A stretch of 64,000 nucleotides of DNA from Pyrinomonadaceae bacterium MAG19_C2-C3 (GTDB lineage: Bacteria; Acidobacteriota; Blastocatellia; Pyrinomonadales; Pyrinomonadaceae), in contig JANDLT010000001.1 in NCBI GenBank assembly GCA_024330265.1, forward strand, positions 1 to 64,000. Direction: 5' to 3'. A program made the position numbers and the translations under genes. The notes under the pieces were generated by a model, which saw only the letters and a list, made by a program, of their open reading frames with translations, did no database searches and was not told the origin of the DNA. Shown in pieces: positions 53,353 through 61,895 of the stretch; position 1 is the first letter of the stretch; every line of letters begins with the position of its first letter.

Positions 53353-55143
53353 TTACAACGGAAATAGTATCGGCACAAGCCAAATCACAATCGCAAAAAC
53401 GATGAGCGTCAATATCGAACCGATTTTCACGAAATCCATAAAGCGATACTCGCCGGGCGTGTAAATCAAGACGCACGCCGGTTCGAGCGGAGTCAGGAAC
53501 GAACACGACGCGGCGTAAGTGACGGCGACGGCGAAGGTGCGCGGGTTGAGTCCGAGCGCGAGTGCGGTCTTCACCGCGATAGGCAAGACGACGAGAGCCG
53601 CCGCTTGATTCGACATCGGTTGCGTTAAGGCGACGGTCAAAACGAAGAATCCGGCGAGGACGGCGACGCTGCCGTAGTCGCCGACCGTATCCACTATCAA
53701 GGCGGCGAGATAAGTGTCCGCTCCGGTGCGCTCCATCGCCACGCCGAAGCTAATCATTCCGGCGATAAGTACCAGCAAACGCCACTCGACGGCATTATAG
53801 AGTTCATCCGAACGCACGGTGCGCGACGCGAGTAGAACGAGAACGCCCAACAGCACCGCGACGGGCAACGGAATGTTCACGTCAAACGGAAGCAGAGGCG
53901 AGAGTGCGCCGAGTACGAAAACCATAAATCCGATTATCGCCCACTTGCGTTTGTGCGCCCGCCCGCGCCGCTGCGATACGTCTTCGAGCAGCAACAGATT
54001 TGTTTCCGTCACGAGCGGTTCTATTTTTTCGCGGCGTCCCTGCACGAGTAAGACATCGCCGAAACGTAGGGCTACCGTACTCATCTTCGAGAGAAACGTG
54101 ACGCCGTGACGATTGATGGCGAGGACTTTCAAATCGTAACGGTCACGAAATTTCAAGCCTTTGAGCGTGCGCCCCAGAAGCGATGAGCCGCGCAGAATCA
54201 GCACCTCGAACAATTCGCCGCCCTGCTCTAAAACCGTGTCGCTCAATTCAAATTCCGGTTTGATTTCAATTCCGGCTTCCGACTGCACGCGCAAGATGTC
54301 TTCGAGCCGCCCCTGCACTAAAAGCAAATCTCCGGCTTCGACGCGCTCATCGGCACTCGGCGCGATGCGACCGGATTTACCGCGCATCACGCCGACGACT
54401 TGCAAATCGAATTTGCCCGCGATGTTGGCTTCCTCAAGCGTCTTGCCGATAAGCGGCGACGAATCAAGCACGAGAACTTCCGATGTGTACTCGCGCATGT
54501 AGTACTGCTCGGTGAACGATTCCGCTCCGCCGCGATTGGGCAACAGACGCAAACCGATGGCGAGCATATAAAGCATTCCACCCGCGACGATTGCCAAGCC
54601 GATGGGTGTCAATTCAAACAACGTATAAGGCGCGAGTCCGAGCCGCGACATCGCCCCACTGACCGCGAGGTTCGTCGAAGTTCCGATGAGCGTACACGTT
54701 CCACCCATAATCGCTCCGAAGGCGAGCGGCATCAGCAATTTCGACGGTCTGACTTTGGCGCGTGCGGCAAGCCCCAAGACGACGGGCAGAAACATCGCCG
54801 TCGTCGTCGTGTTCTTGAGGATTGAAGCCGACATCGCTCCGACTGCCATCACCAGCGCGGCGAGCAGAAATTCATTGCTGCCTGCGACCGCGTGCAAGCG
54901 TCGCCCGACGACATCCACGACGCCGGTTTTAACCAACCCGCTCGTTAAAATAAACAAGCCCGCGATGGTGATGATTATCTCGTTGCCAAACCCCGCGAAC
55001 GCATCCCCGACCGTCAGCGTCCCCGTCACGACAAGGGCGATGACCAGCATAATCGTCACGATGTCAACCGGAATCCTCTCACTCGCAAACAACACGACGG
55101 CGACGACGAGCAAGGCAAGCACAATGGCAATGGATGAAGTCAT
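53353..55143 (-). CDS. SLC13/DASS-family transporter with two RCK_C (TrkA-C) domains
   Basis: 596 residues. About 5-6 N-terminal membrane helices (MTSSIAIVLALLVVAVVLFA start; NEIIITIAGLFILTSGLVKTGV), two cytosolic TrkA-C/RCK_C ligand domains (about 210-295 and 300-380; VGVMRGKSGRIAPSADERVEAGDLLLVQG and VLAINRHGV...LRFGDVLLVQG), then the second set of helices including NQAAALVVLPIAVKTAL. This arrangement is that of bacterial sulfate, dicarboxylate or tellurite-type permeases (CitT/DASS with RCK). The substrate, likely a divalent anion, is not resolved. Gated by a nucleotide or ion bound to RCK_C (inference). Confidence 0.9.
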   Translation of the reverse strand: MTSSIAIVLALLVVAVVLFASERIPVDIVTIMLVIALVVTGTLTVGDAFAGFGNEIIITIAGLFILTSGLVKTGVVDVVGRRLHAVAGSNEFLLAALVMAVGAMSASILKNTTTTAMFLPVVLGLAARAKVRPSKLLMPLAFGAIMGGTCTLIGTSTNLAVSGAMSRLGLAPYTLFELTPIGLAIVAGGMLYMLAIGLRLLPNRGGAESFTEQYYMREYTSEVLVLDSSPLIGKTLEEANIAGKFDLQVVGVMRGKSGRIAPSADERVEAGDLLLVQGRLEDILRVQSEAGIEIKPEFELSDTVLEQGGELFEVLILRGSSLLGRTLKGLKFRDRYDLKVLAINRHGVTFLSKMSTVALRFGDVLLVQGRREKIEPLVTETNLLLLEDVSQRRGRAHKRKWAIIGFMVFVLGALSPLLPFDVNIPLPVAVLLGVLVLLASRTVRSDELYNAVEWRLLVLIAGMISFGVAMERTGADTYLAALIVDTVGDYGSVAVLAGFFVLTVALTQPMSNQAAALVVLPIAVKTALALGLNPRTFAVAVTYAASCSFLTPLEPACVLIYTPGEYRFMDFVKIGSILTLIVFAIVIWLVPILFPL

Positions 55144-55144
55144 A

Positions 55145-55181
55145 CGAAAAAGTGGTCAGTGGTCAGTGGTCGGTGGTCAGT
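55145..55181. repeat. AGTGGTC heptamer array
   Basis: AGTGGTC AGTGGTC AGTGGTC GGTGGTC AGTAAAA, directly upstream of the SLC13 gene start. Same unit as 61896-62045. No complementary arm nearby. Confidence 0.8.
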
Positions 55182-55217
55182 AAAAATAGCGATACCGAGT
55201 CTCGTCTCTCTTTTTGA

Positions 55218-55256
55218 TTCGTGGTGATGATGCCACGAATCATGAAGGCTCACGTT
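55218..55256. repeat. Short dispersed hairpin repeat, copy 2
   Basis: ATTCGTGGTGATGATGCCACGAATCATG followed by CTCACGTTAAG, nearly the same as 14917-14950. ATTCGTGG pairs with CCACGAAT. It lies between the divergent SLC13 and response regulator genes. Confidence 0.6.
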
Positions 55257-55428
55257 AAGATAATAAAACTTTTAGCTTCCGCGATAACATTCACCATTCA
55301 CGCCGGAGCGTCGCGCGAAGTTGTTTTTGTTAAGATGTGGCGAGTTACGAAGAAGCCGGAGTTTAACACGACGGGCGCGCGATGAAATCTTCGCGCGGCG
55401 AATCAAAAAAGGATGCGGCAAAAATAAG

Positions 55429-56070
55429 ATGAATCAAATCCTCGTCATCGAAGACCAAGAAGATCTCGCCACGCTTTACGAAAAAGAGTTGAGCGGCGCG
55501 GGGTATAAAGTCGTCAATGCTTACAGCGGCGAAGAAGGCATCGCGGAATTTGAAGCGGGCGGGGCGGACGCGATTCTACTCGACGTGACGTTGCCGGAAA
55601 TGAACGGCATCCAGACGCTTGAAGAGATACGCCGCCGCGATGCGAGCGTCCCGGTCATCATCGTGACGGGGGAAACGCACGACGATTTTCGCGCCCAATG
55701 CGAACGGCTCGGCGTCACGGATTACCTGACGAAGCCGCCTAATTTCGCTCAACTCCTAAACACCGTCACCCACGCCCTCAACCCGAACACGGACAAAGAT
55801 TTTGAAGTCGTGACCGTGCGCCTCCTGTTAAGCGTCGTCGATTGCTTGCGCGAAACGGACGCCAACTTGGAGCGCGCCATCACGCAATGGTGCGAAGAAC
55901 GAAGCGCACTGAAAGATGCGACACACGCAACCCAAACGGCGGCGAACAGACAGGAAGCGAACACGAAATTAAACGGCGAGATACGGAGTGAAACATCGAA
56001 CGACGAAGCCCTTCCCGCGCGCCCGTCGTTCTTCCAATCAATCAAACAGCGTTTGCGGAATCGCCGCTGA
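55429..56070 (+). CDS. Response regulator with receiver domain and uncharacterised C-terminal extension
   Basis: About 213 residues. A complete receiver domain (about 1-120): acidic pair in ILVIEDQED, phosphoacceptor Asp in ILLDVTLPEMNG, the conserved Thr in VIIVTGETHD and Lys in YLTKPPNFAQLL. The ~90-residue tail contains a helical segment with Cys (SVVDCLRETDANLERAITQWCEERSALKD) and then a polar linker, but no recognisable DNA-binding or enzymatic output domain. It may act by protein interaction or belong to a phosphorelay with an unlinked kinase. ATG 55429 begins the domain; the frame runs upstream without support. Confidence 0.85.
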   Translation: MNQILVIEDQEDLATLYEKELSGAGYKVVNAYSGEEGIAEFEAGGADAILLDVTLPEMNGIQTLEEIRRRDASVPVIIVTGETHDDFRAQCERLGVTDYLTKPPNFAQLLNTVTHALNPNTDKDFEVVTVRLLLSVVDCLRETDANLERAITQWCEERSALKDATHATQTAANRQEANTKLNGEIRSETSNDEALPARPSFFQSIKQRLRNRR

Positions 56071-56108
56071 CACCCGCATTTCGTCGTTTAGTTTCTCAAA
56101 AAAAGTTC

Positions 56109-56135
56109 TTGACAAAGGGGGGCTTTGTTATTTTT
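56109..56135 (+). promoter_or_regulatory. Candidate promoter upstream of the small secreted protein
   Basis: TTGACA at 56109 followed by a G-rich spacer and the AT-rich segment TTATTTTTC (56128-56136). A perfect -35 box but weak -10 box. Found by eye only. Confidence 0.35.
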
Positions 56136-56297
56136 CGCACGCCCCTTACCTAACCTGTCGAAGACCTCACTCGCTTCGGCTCAACTATAACCTTTCAACT
56201 TAGTTCGTCGCGCAAATGTAACGTGCAGTTCTCCCGGCACAATATCGGCGAGTTCTGTGCTTTTCTCAACCTAAACCATCTTTTATAGGAGACTCCC

Positions 56298-56483
56298 ATG
56301 CGTAAGTTGAAGACGGCTTTGTATGGTCTGCTTTTGTTAGCCACATTCGCCTTTGGTGCAACCCTCACCCAAGCTCAAGAGCGATACACCCTTTACAACG
56401 GCACTGCTTCCGACGGTTGGTCGTATTACTCTTCCTTCGGAAGCAGTGCGGGTTATTTCGAGTACCGATGTCGTAACGGTTAA
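56298..56483 (+). CDS. Small secreted protein of unknown function
   Basis: 61 residues with a clear signal peptide (MRKLKTALYGLLLLATFAFGATLTQAQ) leaving a ~34-residue mature peptide rich in Tyr, Ser and Gly (ERYTLYNGTASDGWSYYSSF). AGGAGACTCCC precedes the ATG at good spacing, and a candidate promoter is upstream. No PEP-CTERM, LPXTG or bacteriocin leader motif. The frame ends just before a palindromic mobile element, so the 3' end could have been shortened by the insertion (inference). No family recognised. Confidence 0.5.
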   Translation: MRKLKTALYGLLLLATFAFGATLTQAQERYTLYNGTASDGWSYYSSFGSSAGYFEYRCRNG

Positions 56484-56503
56484 TGCGAAGCCATCAGTTA
56501 ACC

Positions 56504-56758
56504 GAAGGGTGTGCAAATTAAAGTTGCTGTGTTTTCATCGCGTTAGCGATGTGATGAGTTTAGCCGTGCGTTTCAACGCACGGAAAACGAGCAAACAAAT
56601 GTTTGTCGCGTCAGCGACAATTGAATCGGTCGCCGAAAATCAATCGTCGCTGACGCGACGGGAAACATTGATGCCGCCAACCGTGCGTTGAAACGCACGG
56701 CTAAACTCAAAGCACCGCTAACGCGGTGAAAACAGAAGATTTTAATTTGCACAGGCTT
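56504..56758. mobile_element. MITE-like nested palindrome (island C2) with 9-bp flanking repeats
   Basis: The ends form an imperfect inverted repeat: TGTGCAAATTAAAG near the left, and the complement of TTTTAATTTGCACA at right. The next ~35 bases also pair. Inner palindromes are CCGTGCGTTTCAACGCACGG (two inverted copies) and TCGCGTCAGCGACAA / CGTCGCTGACGCGA. Direct repeats CAGTTAACC flank it at 56495-56503 and 56759-56767. No coding capacity. Confidence 0.78.
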
Positions 56759-56770
56759 CAGTTAACCATT

Positions 56771-56812
56771 TTTGGAAAGGCGAATGCTAACTTTAGCATT
56801 CGCCTTTCCAAA
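56771..56812. terminator. Perfect 20-bp stem hairpin
   Basis: TTTGGAAAGGCGAATGCTAA / TTAGCATTCGCCTTTCCAAA with a 2-base loop, 38 bp before the next start codon. It could terminate the transcript of the small secreted gene or be a leader structure; it lacks a clear T run. Confidence 0.6.
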
Positions 56813-56849
56813 TAGATTTCATTCACGCCCGGCGAAAGAGGTAATTAAA

Positions 56850-58154
56850 GTGAAAGTTTTAAGCATCATTCTACTTTTATTTTGCTTAGTCACGAACGTA
56901 CAAGCCCAATCAACAACACCGGAAACTATAACCGTCGCTGAGAAGGAAGAAGCGGAAAGGAGAGCATCAAAAATCGCTCTCCTTTCCGACATACAGACGC
57001 TTGATGCAGAGGCGGCTAAACTCGATGATGTGATAGCACGCGCCGCCGCCAAGTGCGAAATCGCCGACGCTGCGTGGACGATTGACCGCGAGTGGGCAAA
57101 AGAATTATTACGCGCTGCTTACGATTTAACATTCCCCGATGAAGAGGAACAAAAGCAGCTACGAGAACGCCCGGCGGGAACTGCTCCAAAACTGCCGACG
57201 GACGAGGAACAACAACGCGCGAAAGTGCGAAGTCGCGTACTCGCCGTCGCCGCCCGCGACAAAACATTAGCCGACGAGTTGGCGCGCAGTGGCGGAGAAC
57301 GACTAGGGAAACTGGAAGAACACGCGCGCTATGCAGACCTCGCGGCGCGAGCCATGAAGACAGGCGACACCGGAGACGCCGGTAACTACATCACGCAATC
57401 CTTGGCGGCAGACCCGACACAGATTGCCGCCGGACTGTTGATTTTGGATGTTGCCGCCGCCGACCGCGCCGCCGCCGACAAGTTAATCATTCAATACATC
57501 GAGCAGTTGCGTCGCACGCCAATTTCGATGGCAAACCAGAGCGCGCACCGCGTACACTTCGCGCTCCGGCAGATTGTGTTTCCGAGCGCGAATCTCAATC
57601 CTAAAAGTGCGCCTCCGACGGGAATCTCCGCCGTGCGCGCGTACCTTGGCTATGTCATCGAAAGTATCGGTGCGCTCGAACAACGCGAACCCGGAGCGGC
57701 ACGCATGTTACGCCCGTTTCTTCTTTCCGCGTGGCAACCGTTGAATCAATATGCTCCTGACCTTGTGCCTCTGTTTATGAGAGTCAAAGGTTTGAGCCGA
57801 AGACCCGATGAAGACGCACAACTTCCGTCTGCCGAGCGGCGCGAAGCAAACAAAAATCAATATGATGAGCGCGTCAAGCGTTCGCTGGAGAGTGGCAAGG
57901 CGGATTCCTTAACCATCAACTTTGCCATTAGTCGCGGTGATTTCGACGATGCACGTAAGATGATTGACATGCTTCCAGACGGCGAGGAAAAAAACAGACT
58001 CACGGAAATGGTCAATAGTCAGGAAGCCCTTAGCCTGATAGAGAAAGGGGATGCGGTAGCTGCCGAAAGACTGGCAATGCGGCTTGTTCGCGCACTCAAT
58101 GCTACAAGTTTTTCCGGTACTTATCAGCAAAGCCGTCAAGAAGAAAGACACTGA
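56850..58154 (+). CDS. Exported helical protein of unknown function, first part of a frameshifted gene
   Basis: 434 residues. GTG 56850 was chosen: GAAAGAGG precedes it and a signal peptide follows (MKVLSIILLLFCLVTNVQAQ). The mature part is almost all helical and Ala/Arg/Asp-rich (for example SDIQTLDAEAAKLDDVIARAAAKCEIADAAW), with repeat-like helical pairs toward the C-terminus. Family not recognised; similar large exported helical proteins occur in Acidobacteria. The frame is broken near 58109-58113 (a run of five T): removing one T joins this frame to that of the segment ending at 58563, giving a protein of about 570 residues. The last ~15 residues listed here are therefore probably not native. 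Confidence 0.65.
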   Translation: MKVLSIILLLFCLVTNVQAQSTTPETITVAEKEEAERRASKIALLSDIQTLDAEAAKLDDVIARAAAKCEIADAAWTIDREWAKELLRAAYDLTFPDEEEQKQLRERPAGTAPKLPTDEEQQRAKVRSRVLAVAARDKTLADELARSGGERLGKLEEHARYADLAARAMKTGDTGDAGNYITQSLAADPTQIAAGLLILDVAAADRAAADKLIIQYIEQLRRTPISMANQSAHRVHFALRQIVFPSANLNPKSAPPTGISAVRAYLGYVIESIGALEQREPGAARMLRPFLLSAWQPLNQYAPDLVPLFMRVKGLSRRPDEDAQLPSAERREANKNQYDERVKRSLESGKADSLTINFAISRGDFDDARKMIDMLPDGEEKNRLTEMVNSQEALSLIEKGDAVAAERLAMRLVRALNATSFSGTYQQSRQEERH

Positions 58155-58563
58155 ATACACGACGACTCTCGTGTATCAAGCCATGAAGGGGTTGAAAAGC
58201 GCGGAAGATACTGACAACATCGCGTTAGGACTTTCTAAGTTGGCTAAAGCGGTCGCACCGATGAACGAGCCTCTTGCTTTAGAAGTTTTGGACGTGGCAG
58301 TGCAAGCCGCCAACGCCAGCACAACAAACGCGAATACAGCGCGCAATACGCTAGACGTGGAAGCTTTCAAGAACTTATCAGCGAAGAATGAGATGCGCGT
58401 GCGTGCATCGGCTGGAAGCCTGAAGGATAGGCTGCCGCGCATCGTCACGCTCGCCGCGATTTATCAACAACAAGCACAGAAATTGACTGCGAAAACAAAC
58501 AAAAGCACTTCGCCCTCAAAAGCCTCCGCAAAAAAGCCTTCAAATCTATCGAACAAGGATTAA
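58084..58563 (+). pseudogene. Second part of the frameshifted exported protein
   Basis: This frame overlaps the end of the previous one. It continues its sequence character: after the T run it reads FPVLISKAVKKKDTEYTTTLVYQAMKGL, then helical Ala-rich segments and a Lys/Ser/Pro-rich tail. It has no ribosome-binding site or signal sequence of its own, so it is best read as the 3' portion of the gene starting at 56850 (a +1 shift). A real mutation, a sequencing homopolymer error or programmed slippage are all possible. It ends 2 bp from the convergent hydrolase gene. Confidence 0.6.
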
Positions 58564-58564
58564 C

Positions 58565-59605
58565 TCAATCGAACAGCGATTGCGGAATTGCAGTTGACGC
58601 GCGTTTCGTCGGCTGCTTTTTCGTTTTTGCGCCGCCGGGATGATGCGCGAGGTGTTCGGCATTAAATCCCTGTTCACGAAGGAGTGCGGCGAACTTAGGC
58701 GCGCCGTGCATCGTGATGATGCGATATGCGCCGGATTCGCGCGCCGTGCGGACGAGTTCGTCATAATCGGCGTGGTCGGAAAGCGGAAGCAGAAGGTCAA
58801 CGTCCTTATACATATAAGGCGCGCTTTTGTGCATCGCCCAACCCGTGAGCAAGATGGTCGAGCGGCGCGCGATGTTTGCGACCATGCTCTGTTTACGCGA
58901 AGAGGGCGGTGTGATTAAGACTTTGCCTTCGAGTTTCGCGCGATCATATTTTTCATAATCACCGGAGAACTTAATCCCCAACTCGCGGTAAATCTCGGTC
59001 ATATACCAGATTGAGCCGTGCAAGGTGACGCGGTACTTGCGCCTTAGTAACAACTCCAGAGCTTCCTGACTTTTGCCGAGTGCGTAAGCCAGCACGATGG
59101 GGACGCGCTCATCTGAAAACGCGCGGTCAACGGCGGCATAGAGACGTTCGGCAACCGCGACTTGCGGCGGGAATTTGAAGTGCGGGTCGCCGAAAGTTGA
59201 TTCCATAATGAGCGTGTCACACAGGATTATGTTTGCCGTTTCCGCGACGACGTTTGAGCGCAATTTATAATCGCCCGTATAAACGACGCGCTCATTGTCG
59301 GCTTCGATTAAGACTTGCGCCGAACCCAAACAGTGTCCGGCAGGGTACAAAGTCAAAGCGAAACGCCCGTAATCGCGGCGTTCGCCGTAAGCCAAAGCTT
59401 CGACGTTGGTTTTGCCTTCGCGGTCGCAACGATGGCGATAGATGCGCGCGGTTTCCGGTGTGGCGATGATTGATTTATGCTCCGCCGTGTGGTCGGAATG
59501 AGCGTGCGAGATGACGCACCGCTCACGCGAACCATTGGCGTCAAGCCACAAATCGAGGTCAGGTAAATATAAACCCTCGCGGTATTCGACTCTTAACAAT
59601 TTCAC
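58565..59605 (-). CDS. Metallo-beta-lactamase fold / beta-CASP exonuclease-like protein
   Basis: 346 residues, cytosolic. Metal-binding motifs of the MBL fold: HAHSDHT, AGHCLGSAQ, YTGDYK, and LPLSDHADYDEL for the last His. MESTFG and the intervening region with helical insert correspond to the beta-CASP layout of RNA/DNA-processing nucleases. Best described as a member of the 'putative exonuclease, DNA ligase-associated' or mRNA 3'-end processing-like group. No ATP-dependent ligase gene is visible here. Start GTG 59605 or TTG 59599, the latter with AAGGAG at better distance. Confidence 0.82.
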   Translation of the reverse strand: MKLLRVEYREGLYLPDLDLWLDANGSRERCVISHAHSDHTAEHKSIIATPETARIYRHRCDREGKTNVEALAYGERRDYGRFALTLYPAGHCLGSAQVLIEADNERVVYTGDYKLRSNVVAETANIILCDTLIMESTFGDPHFKFPPQVAVAERLYAAVDRAFSDERVPIVLAYALGKSQEALELLLRRKYRVTLHGSIWYMTEIYRELGIKFSGDYEKYDRAKLEGKVLITPPSSRKQSMVANIARRSTILLTGWAMHKSAPYMYKDVDLLLPLSDHADYDELVRTARESGAYRIITMHGAPKFAALLREQGFNAEHLAHHPGGAKTKKQPTKRASTAIPQSLFD

Positions 59606-59612
59606 TCCTTCA

Positions 59613-59717
59613 ATTTTCTCTGCGTCAGCTTTGCGTCCTCTCGCGTCTCTGCGGTTTAATGCCTCGCGGTTACTAACCGCAGAGACGCGAGAGGACGCAA
59701 AGCTGACGCAGAGAAAA
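59613..59717. repeat. Perfect 43-bp inverted repeat of CTCTGCG-type words
   Basis: TTTTCTCTGCGTCAGCTTTG... at 59613-59655 and its exact complement at 59675-59717, 19-base loop. Located between the divergent MBL and PAP2 genes. Same word family as 29409-29492. Its perfection suggests recent formation or gene conversion between arms. Confidence 0.85.
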
Positions 59718-59797
59718 TCATAACCTCATCATTATGAGGCGAATTATATGCGCGATGAGACGAACGCCGCCACACGAATAATCACGACTTGTCATTG

Positions 59798-60520
59798 ATG
59801 AACAACCCCGAAACCCCAAGCCAACCACACGAAGCCGCCACGCCGACACGTCGCCAAGCCGCGCGCCGTTTGTTGTTCATCCAACCCGTGTTTGCGACTG
59901 CGCTTGTAGCGTTCGCCGTTCTCGCGGTGGGCGCGAACTTTTACGCATATTTCACTTGGGACTTAATCGTCACGCGCTTTATACAAAGTTTGGATGCGCC
60001 GTTGATGTTGACGTTGATGCGCCTCGTCTCGCTTCCCGGCAACGGCGCGACGCCGTACATCATCGCGGTCGCCACCATCGTTCTGTTTTTCGTTTTCAAC
60101 CGCCGCAGCGAAGCCGCCGCATTGACGTTGAGCGTCGGCGGCGGTGGTCTGCTCAACTCATTACTTAAAGCACTCATCCAACGCCCGCGCCCGGTTGATT
60201 CACTCGTCACGGTTTCGACGAAGCTCGGCACGCAAAGCTTTCCTTCGGGTCACGTCACGTTCTATGTCTGCTTCTCCGGTTTCCTGTTCTTCGTCGCTTA
60301 CGCACTCTTGCCCGCGCGCACATACCGCCGCACGTTGGCATTGATACTGACCGCGCTTCCCGTGCTGCTCGTCGGCTTGTCGCGCATCTATCTCGGCGCG
60401 CACTGGGCAAGCGACACGCTCGGTGCTTATCTGTTCGGCGGCGTGTGGCTCGCGTTCAGTCTGGAGATGTACCGTCGCTGGAAAGCGCGTGCGACGTTTC
60501 ATATAAACAAGGACGGGTGA
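59798..60520 (+). CDS. PAP2-superfamily membrane phosphatase
   Basis: About 240 residues with six hydrophobic segments. The tripartite phosphatase signature is complete: K......RP in KALIQRPRP, SGH in SFPSGH and SR.....H...D in SRIYLGAHWASD. Such enzymes dephosphorylate lipid phosphates such as undecaprenyl pyrophosphate or phosphatidic acid on the outer face of the inner membrane; recycling of the C55 carrier used by the exopolysaccharide locus is a reasonable guess, though not shown. ATG 59798 was chosen over TTG 59789. Confidence 0.88.
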   Translation: MNNPETPSQPHEAATPTRRQAARRLLFIQPVFATALVAFAVLAVGANFYAYFTWDLIVTRFIQSLDAPLMLTLMRLVSLPGNGATPYIIAVATIVLFFVFNRRSEAAALTLSVGGGGLLNSLLKALIQRPRPVDSLVTVSTKLGTQSFPSGHVTFYVCFSGFLFFVAYALLPARTYRRTLALILTALPVLLVGLSRIYLGAHWASDTLGAYLFGGVWLAFSLEMYRRWKARATFHINKDG

Positions 60521-60689
60521 CGATGAATGATTAGGCGCGCTTCAACCGCAGTTGACCGTGATGCGGTGGATGCGCGATGCTTTGCAAACCGAATTTAATT
60601 CAACCGCACAACTTTATTTCATCATCAAGAAATACTCATTTGAAAGTGAGCGAGACTATCCGAACATGAGCGAGGCTTAACGAAAATCA

Positions 60690-61895
60690 ATGGCAACACC
60701 AACATCACAACTACACGACACCGCGCGCTCCGCCGCCTTAACGACACTTAACGAAGACGAAGAAATGTTTCGCGCTTCGGTGCGCGAATTTGCGGAAGGC
60801 GAGATTCGCCCGCGCGTCGAAGCGATGGAAGAAGCGGCGAAACTTGACGCCGATTTATTGAAGCAGTGTTTTGAACTCGGCTTAATGGGCATCGAAACGC
60901 CGGAAGAATACGGCGGGGCGGGCGGCACATTCTTTCAGGCGATTCTCGCGGTCGAAGAAGTCTCGCGCGTGGATGCGAGCGTCGGCGTCTGCGTTGACGT
61001 ACAGAACACTCTCGTCGGCAACGCCTTCCTTCGTTACGGCACGGAAGCACAGAAAAAAACTTACGCCCCGCAGTTGGCGACCGACAAAATCGGCGCGTAC
61101 TGCTTGAGCGAAGCATCGTCGGGCAGCGACGCTTTCGCGCTTCAAACCAAAGCCGTTGACAAAGGCGACCACTACCTTTTGAACGGTCAAAAGCTGTGGA
61201 TTACCAACGGCAACGAAGCCGAAATCTTTATCGTCTTCGCCAACGCCAACCCCGAACAGGGCTACAAAGGCATCACCGCCTTTATCGTCGAAAAAACTTT
61301 CGACGGCATCACCATCGGCAAGAAAGAAAACAAACTCGGCATACGCGCTTCGTCCACCACCGAAGTCATCTTTGAAGATTGCATCGTCCCGAAAGAAAAC
61401 CTCTTGGGCGAACTCGGCAAAGGCTACAAAGTCTCAATCGAAACTTTGAACGAGGGTCGCATCGGTATCGGGGCGCAGATGGTCGGCATCGCCCGCGCCG
61501 CCTTCGACGCGGCGGTCGCTTATTCCGGCGAGCGCGTACAGTTCGGCAAATCCATCAACACCTATCAGGGCGTGCAGTTCCAACTCGCGGAAATGGCGGT
61601 CGAACTCGAAGCCGCGCGTCTGCTTGTCTATAACGCCGCGCGCTTGAAAGATGCGGGTCTGCCGTTCGTCAAAGAAGCCGCGATTGCGAAACTCCATTCC
61701 TCACGCGCCGCCGAACACATCGCCTCGAAAGCCATTGAAATCTTTGGCGGCTACGGTTATGTCAAAGATTACCCGGTCGAAAAATACTGGCGCGATTGCA
61801 AAATCGGCGCGATTTACGAAGGCACGTCAAACATGCAATTGATGACGATTGCGAAACTCATCACGCAAGGGAAACAACCCTTGACCAACGGGTGA
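60690..61895 (+). CDS. Acyl-CoA dehydrogenase
   Basis: 401 residues. FAD-dependent enzyme that introduces the alpha-beta double bond in acyl-CoA (fatty acid or branched amino acid catabolism). Motifs: YCLSEASSGSDAFA (substrate/FAD binding), LWITNGNEAEIFIVFA, GRIGIGAQMVGIARAAFDAAVAYSGERVQFG, and the C-terminal FGGYGYVKDYPVEKYWRDCKIGAIYEGTSNMQ, with the catalytic Glu in YEGTSN as in short-chain (butyryl/glutaryl-like) enzymes. Electron transfer flavoprotein genes are not nearby. A 2-oxoacid dehydrogenase E1 gene at 63588 might belong to the same branched-chain catabolism (inference). Confidence 0.94.
   Translation: MATPTSQLHDTARSAALTTLNEDEEMFRASVREFAEGEIRPRVEAMEEAAKLDADLLKQCFELGLMGIETPEEYGGAGGTFFQAILAVEEVSRVDASVGVCVDVQNTLVGNAFLRYGTEAQKKTYAPQLATDKIGAYCLSEASSGSDAFALQTKAVDKGDHYLLNGQKLWITNGNEAEIFIVFANANPEQGYKGITAFIVEKTFDGITIGKKENKLGIRASSTTEVIFEDCIVPKENLLGELGKGYKVSIETLNEGRIGIGAQMVGIARAAFDAAVAYSGERVQFGKSINTYQGVQFQLAEMAVELEAARLLVYNAARLKDAGLPFVKEAAIAKLHSSRAAEHIASKAIEIFGGYGYVKDYPVEKYWRDCKIGAIYEGTSNMQLMTIAKLITQGKQPLTNG

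Noticed and set aside
56298-56483. Small secreted protein as an exosortase substrate
   Set aside because: No Pro-Glu-Pro motif, C-terminal hydrophobic helix or basic tail is present.
56353-56691. 112-codon frame across the small secreted gene and island C2
   Set aside because: Half of it is the palindromic element, and it lacks a start signal.
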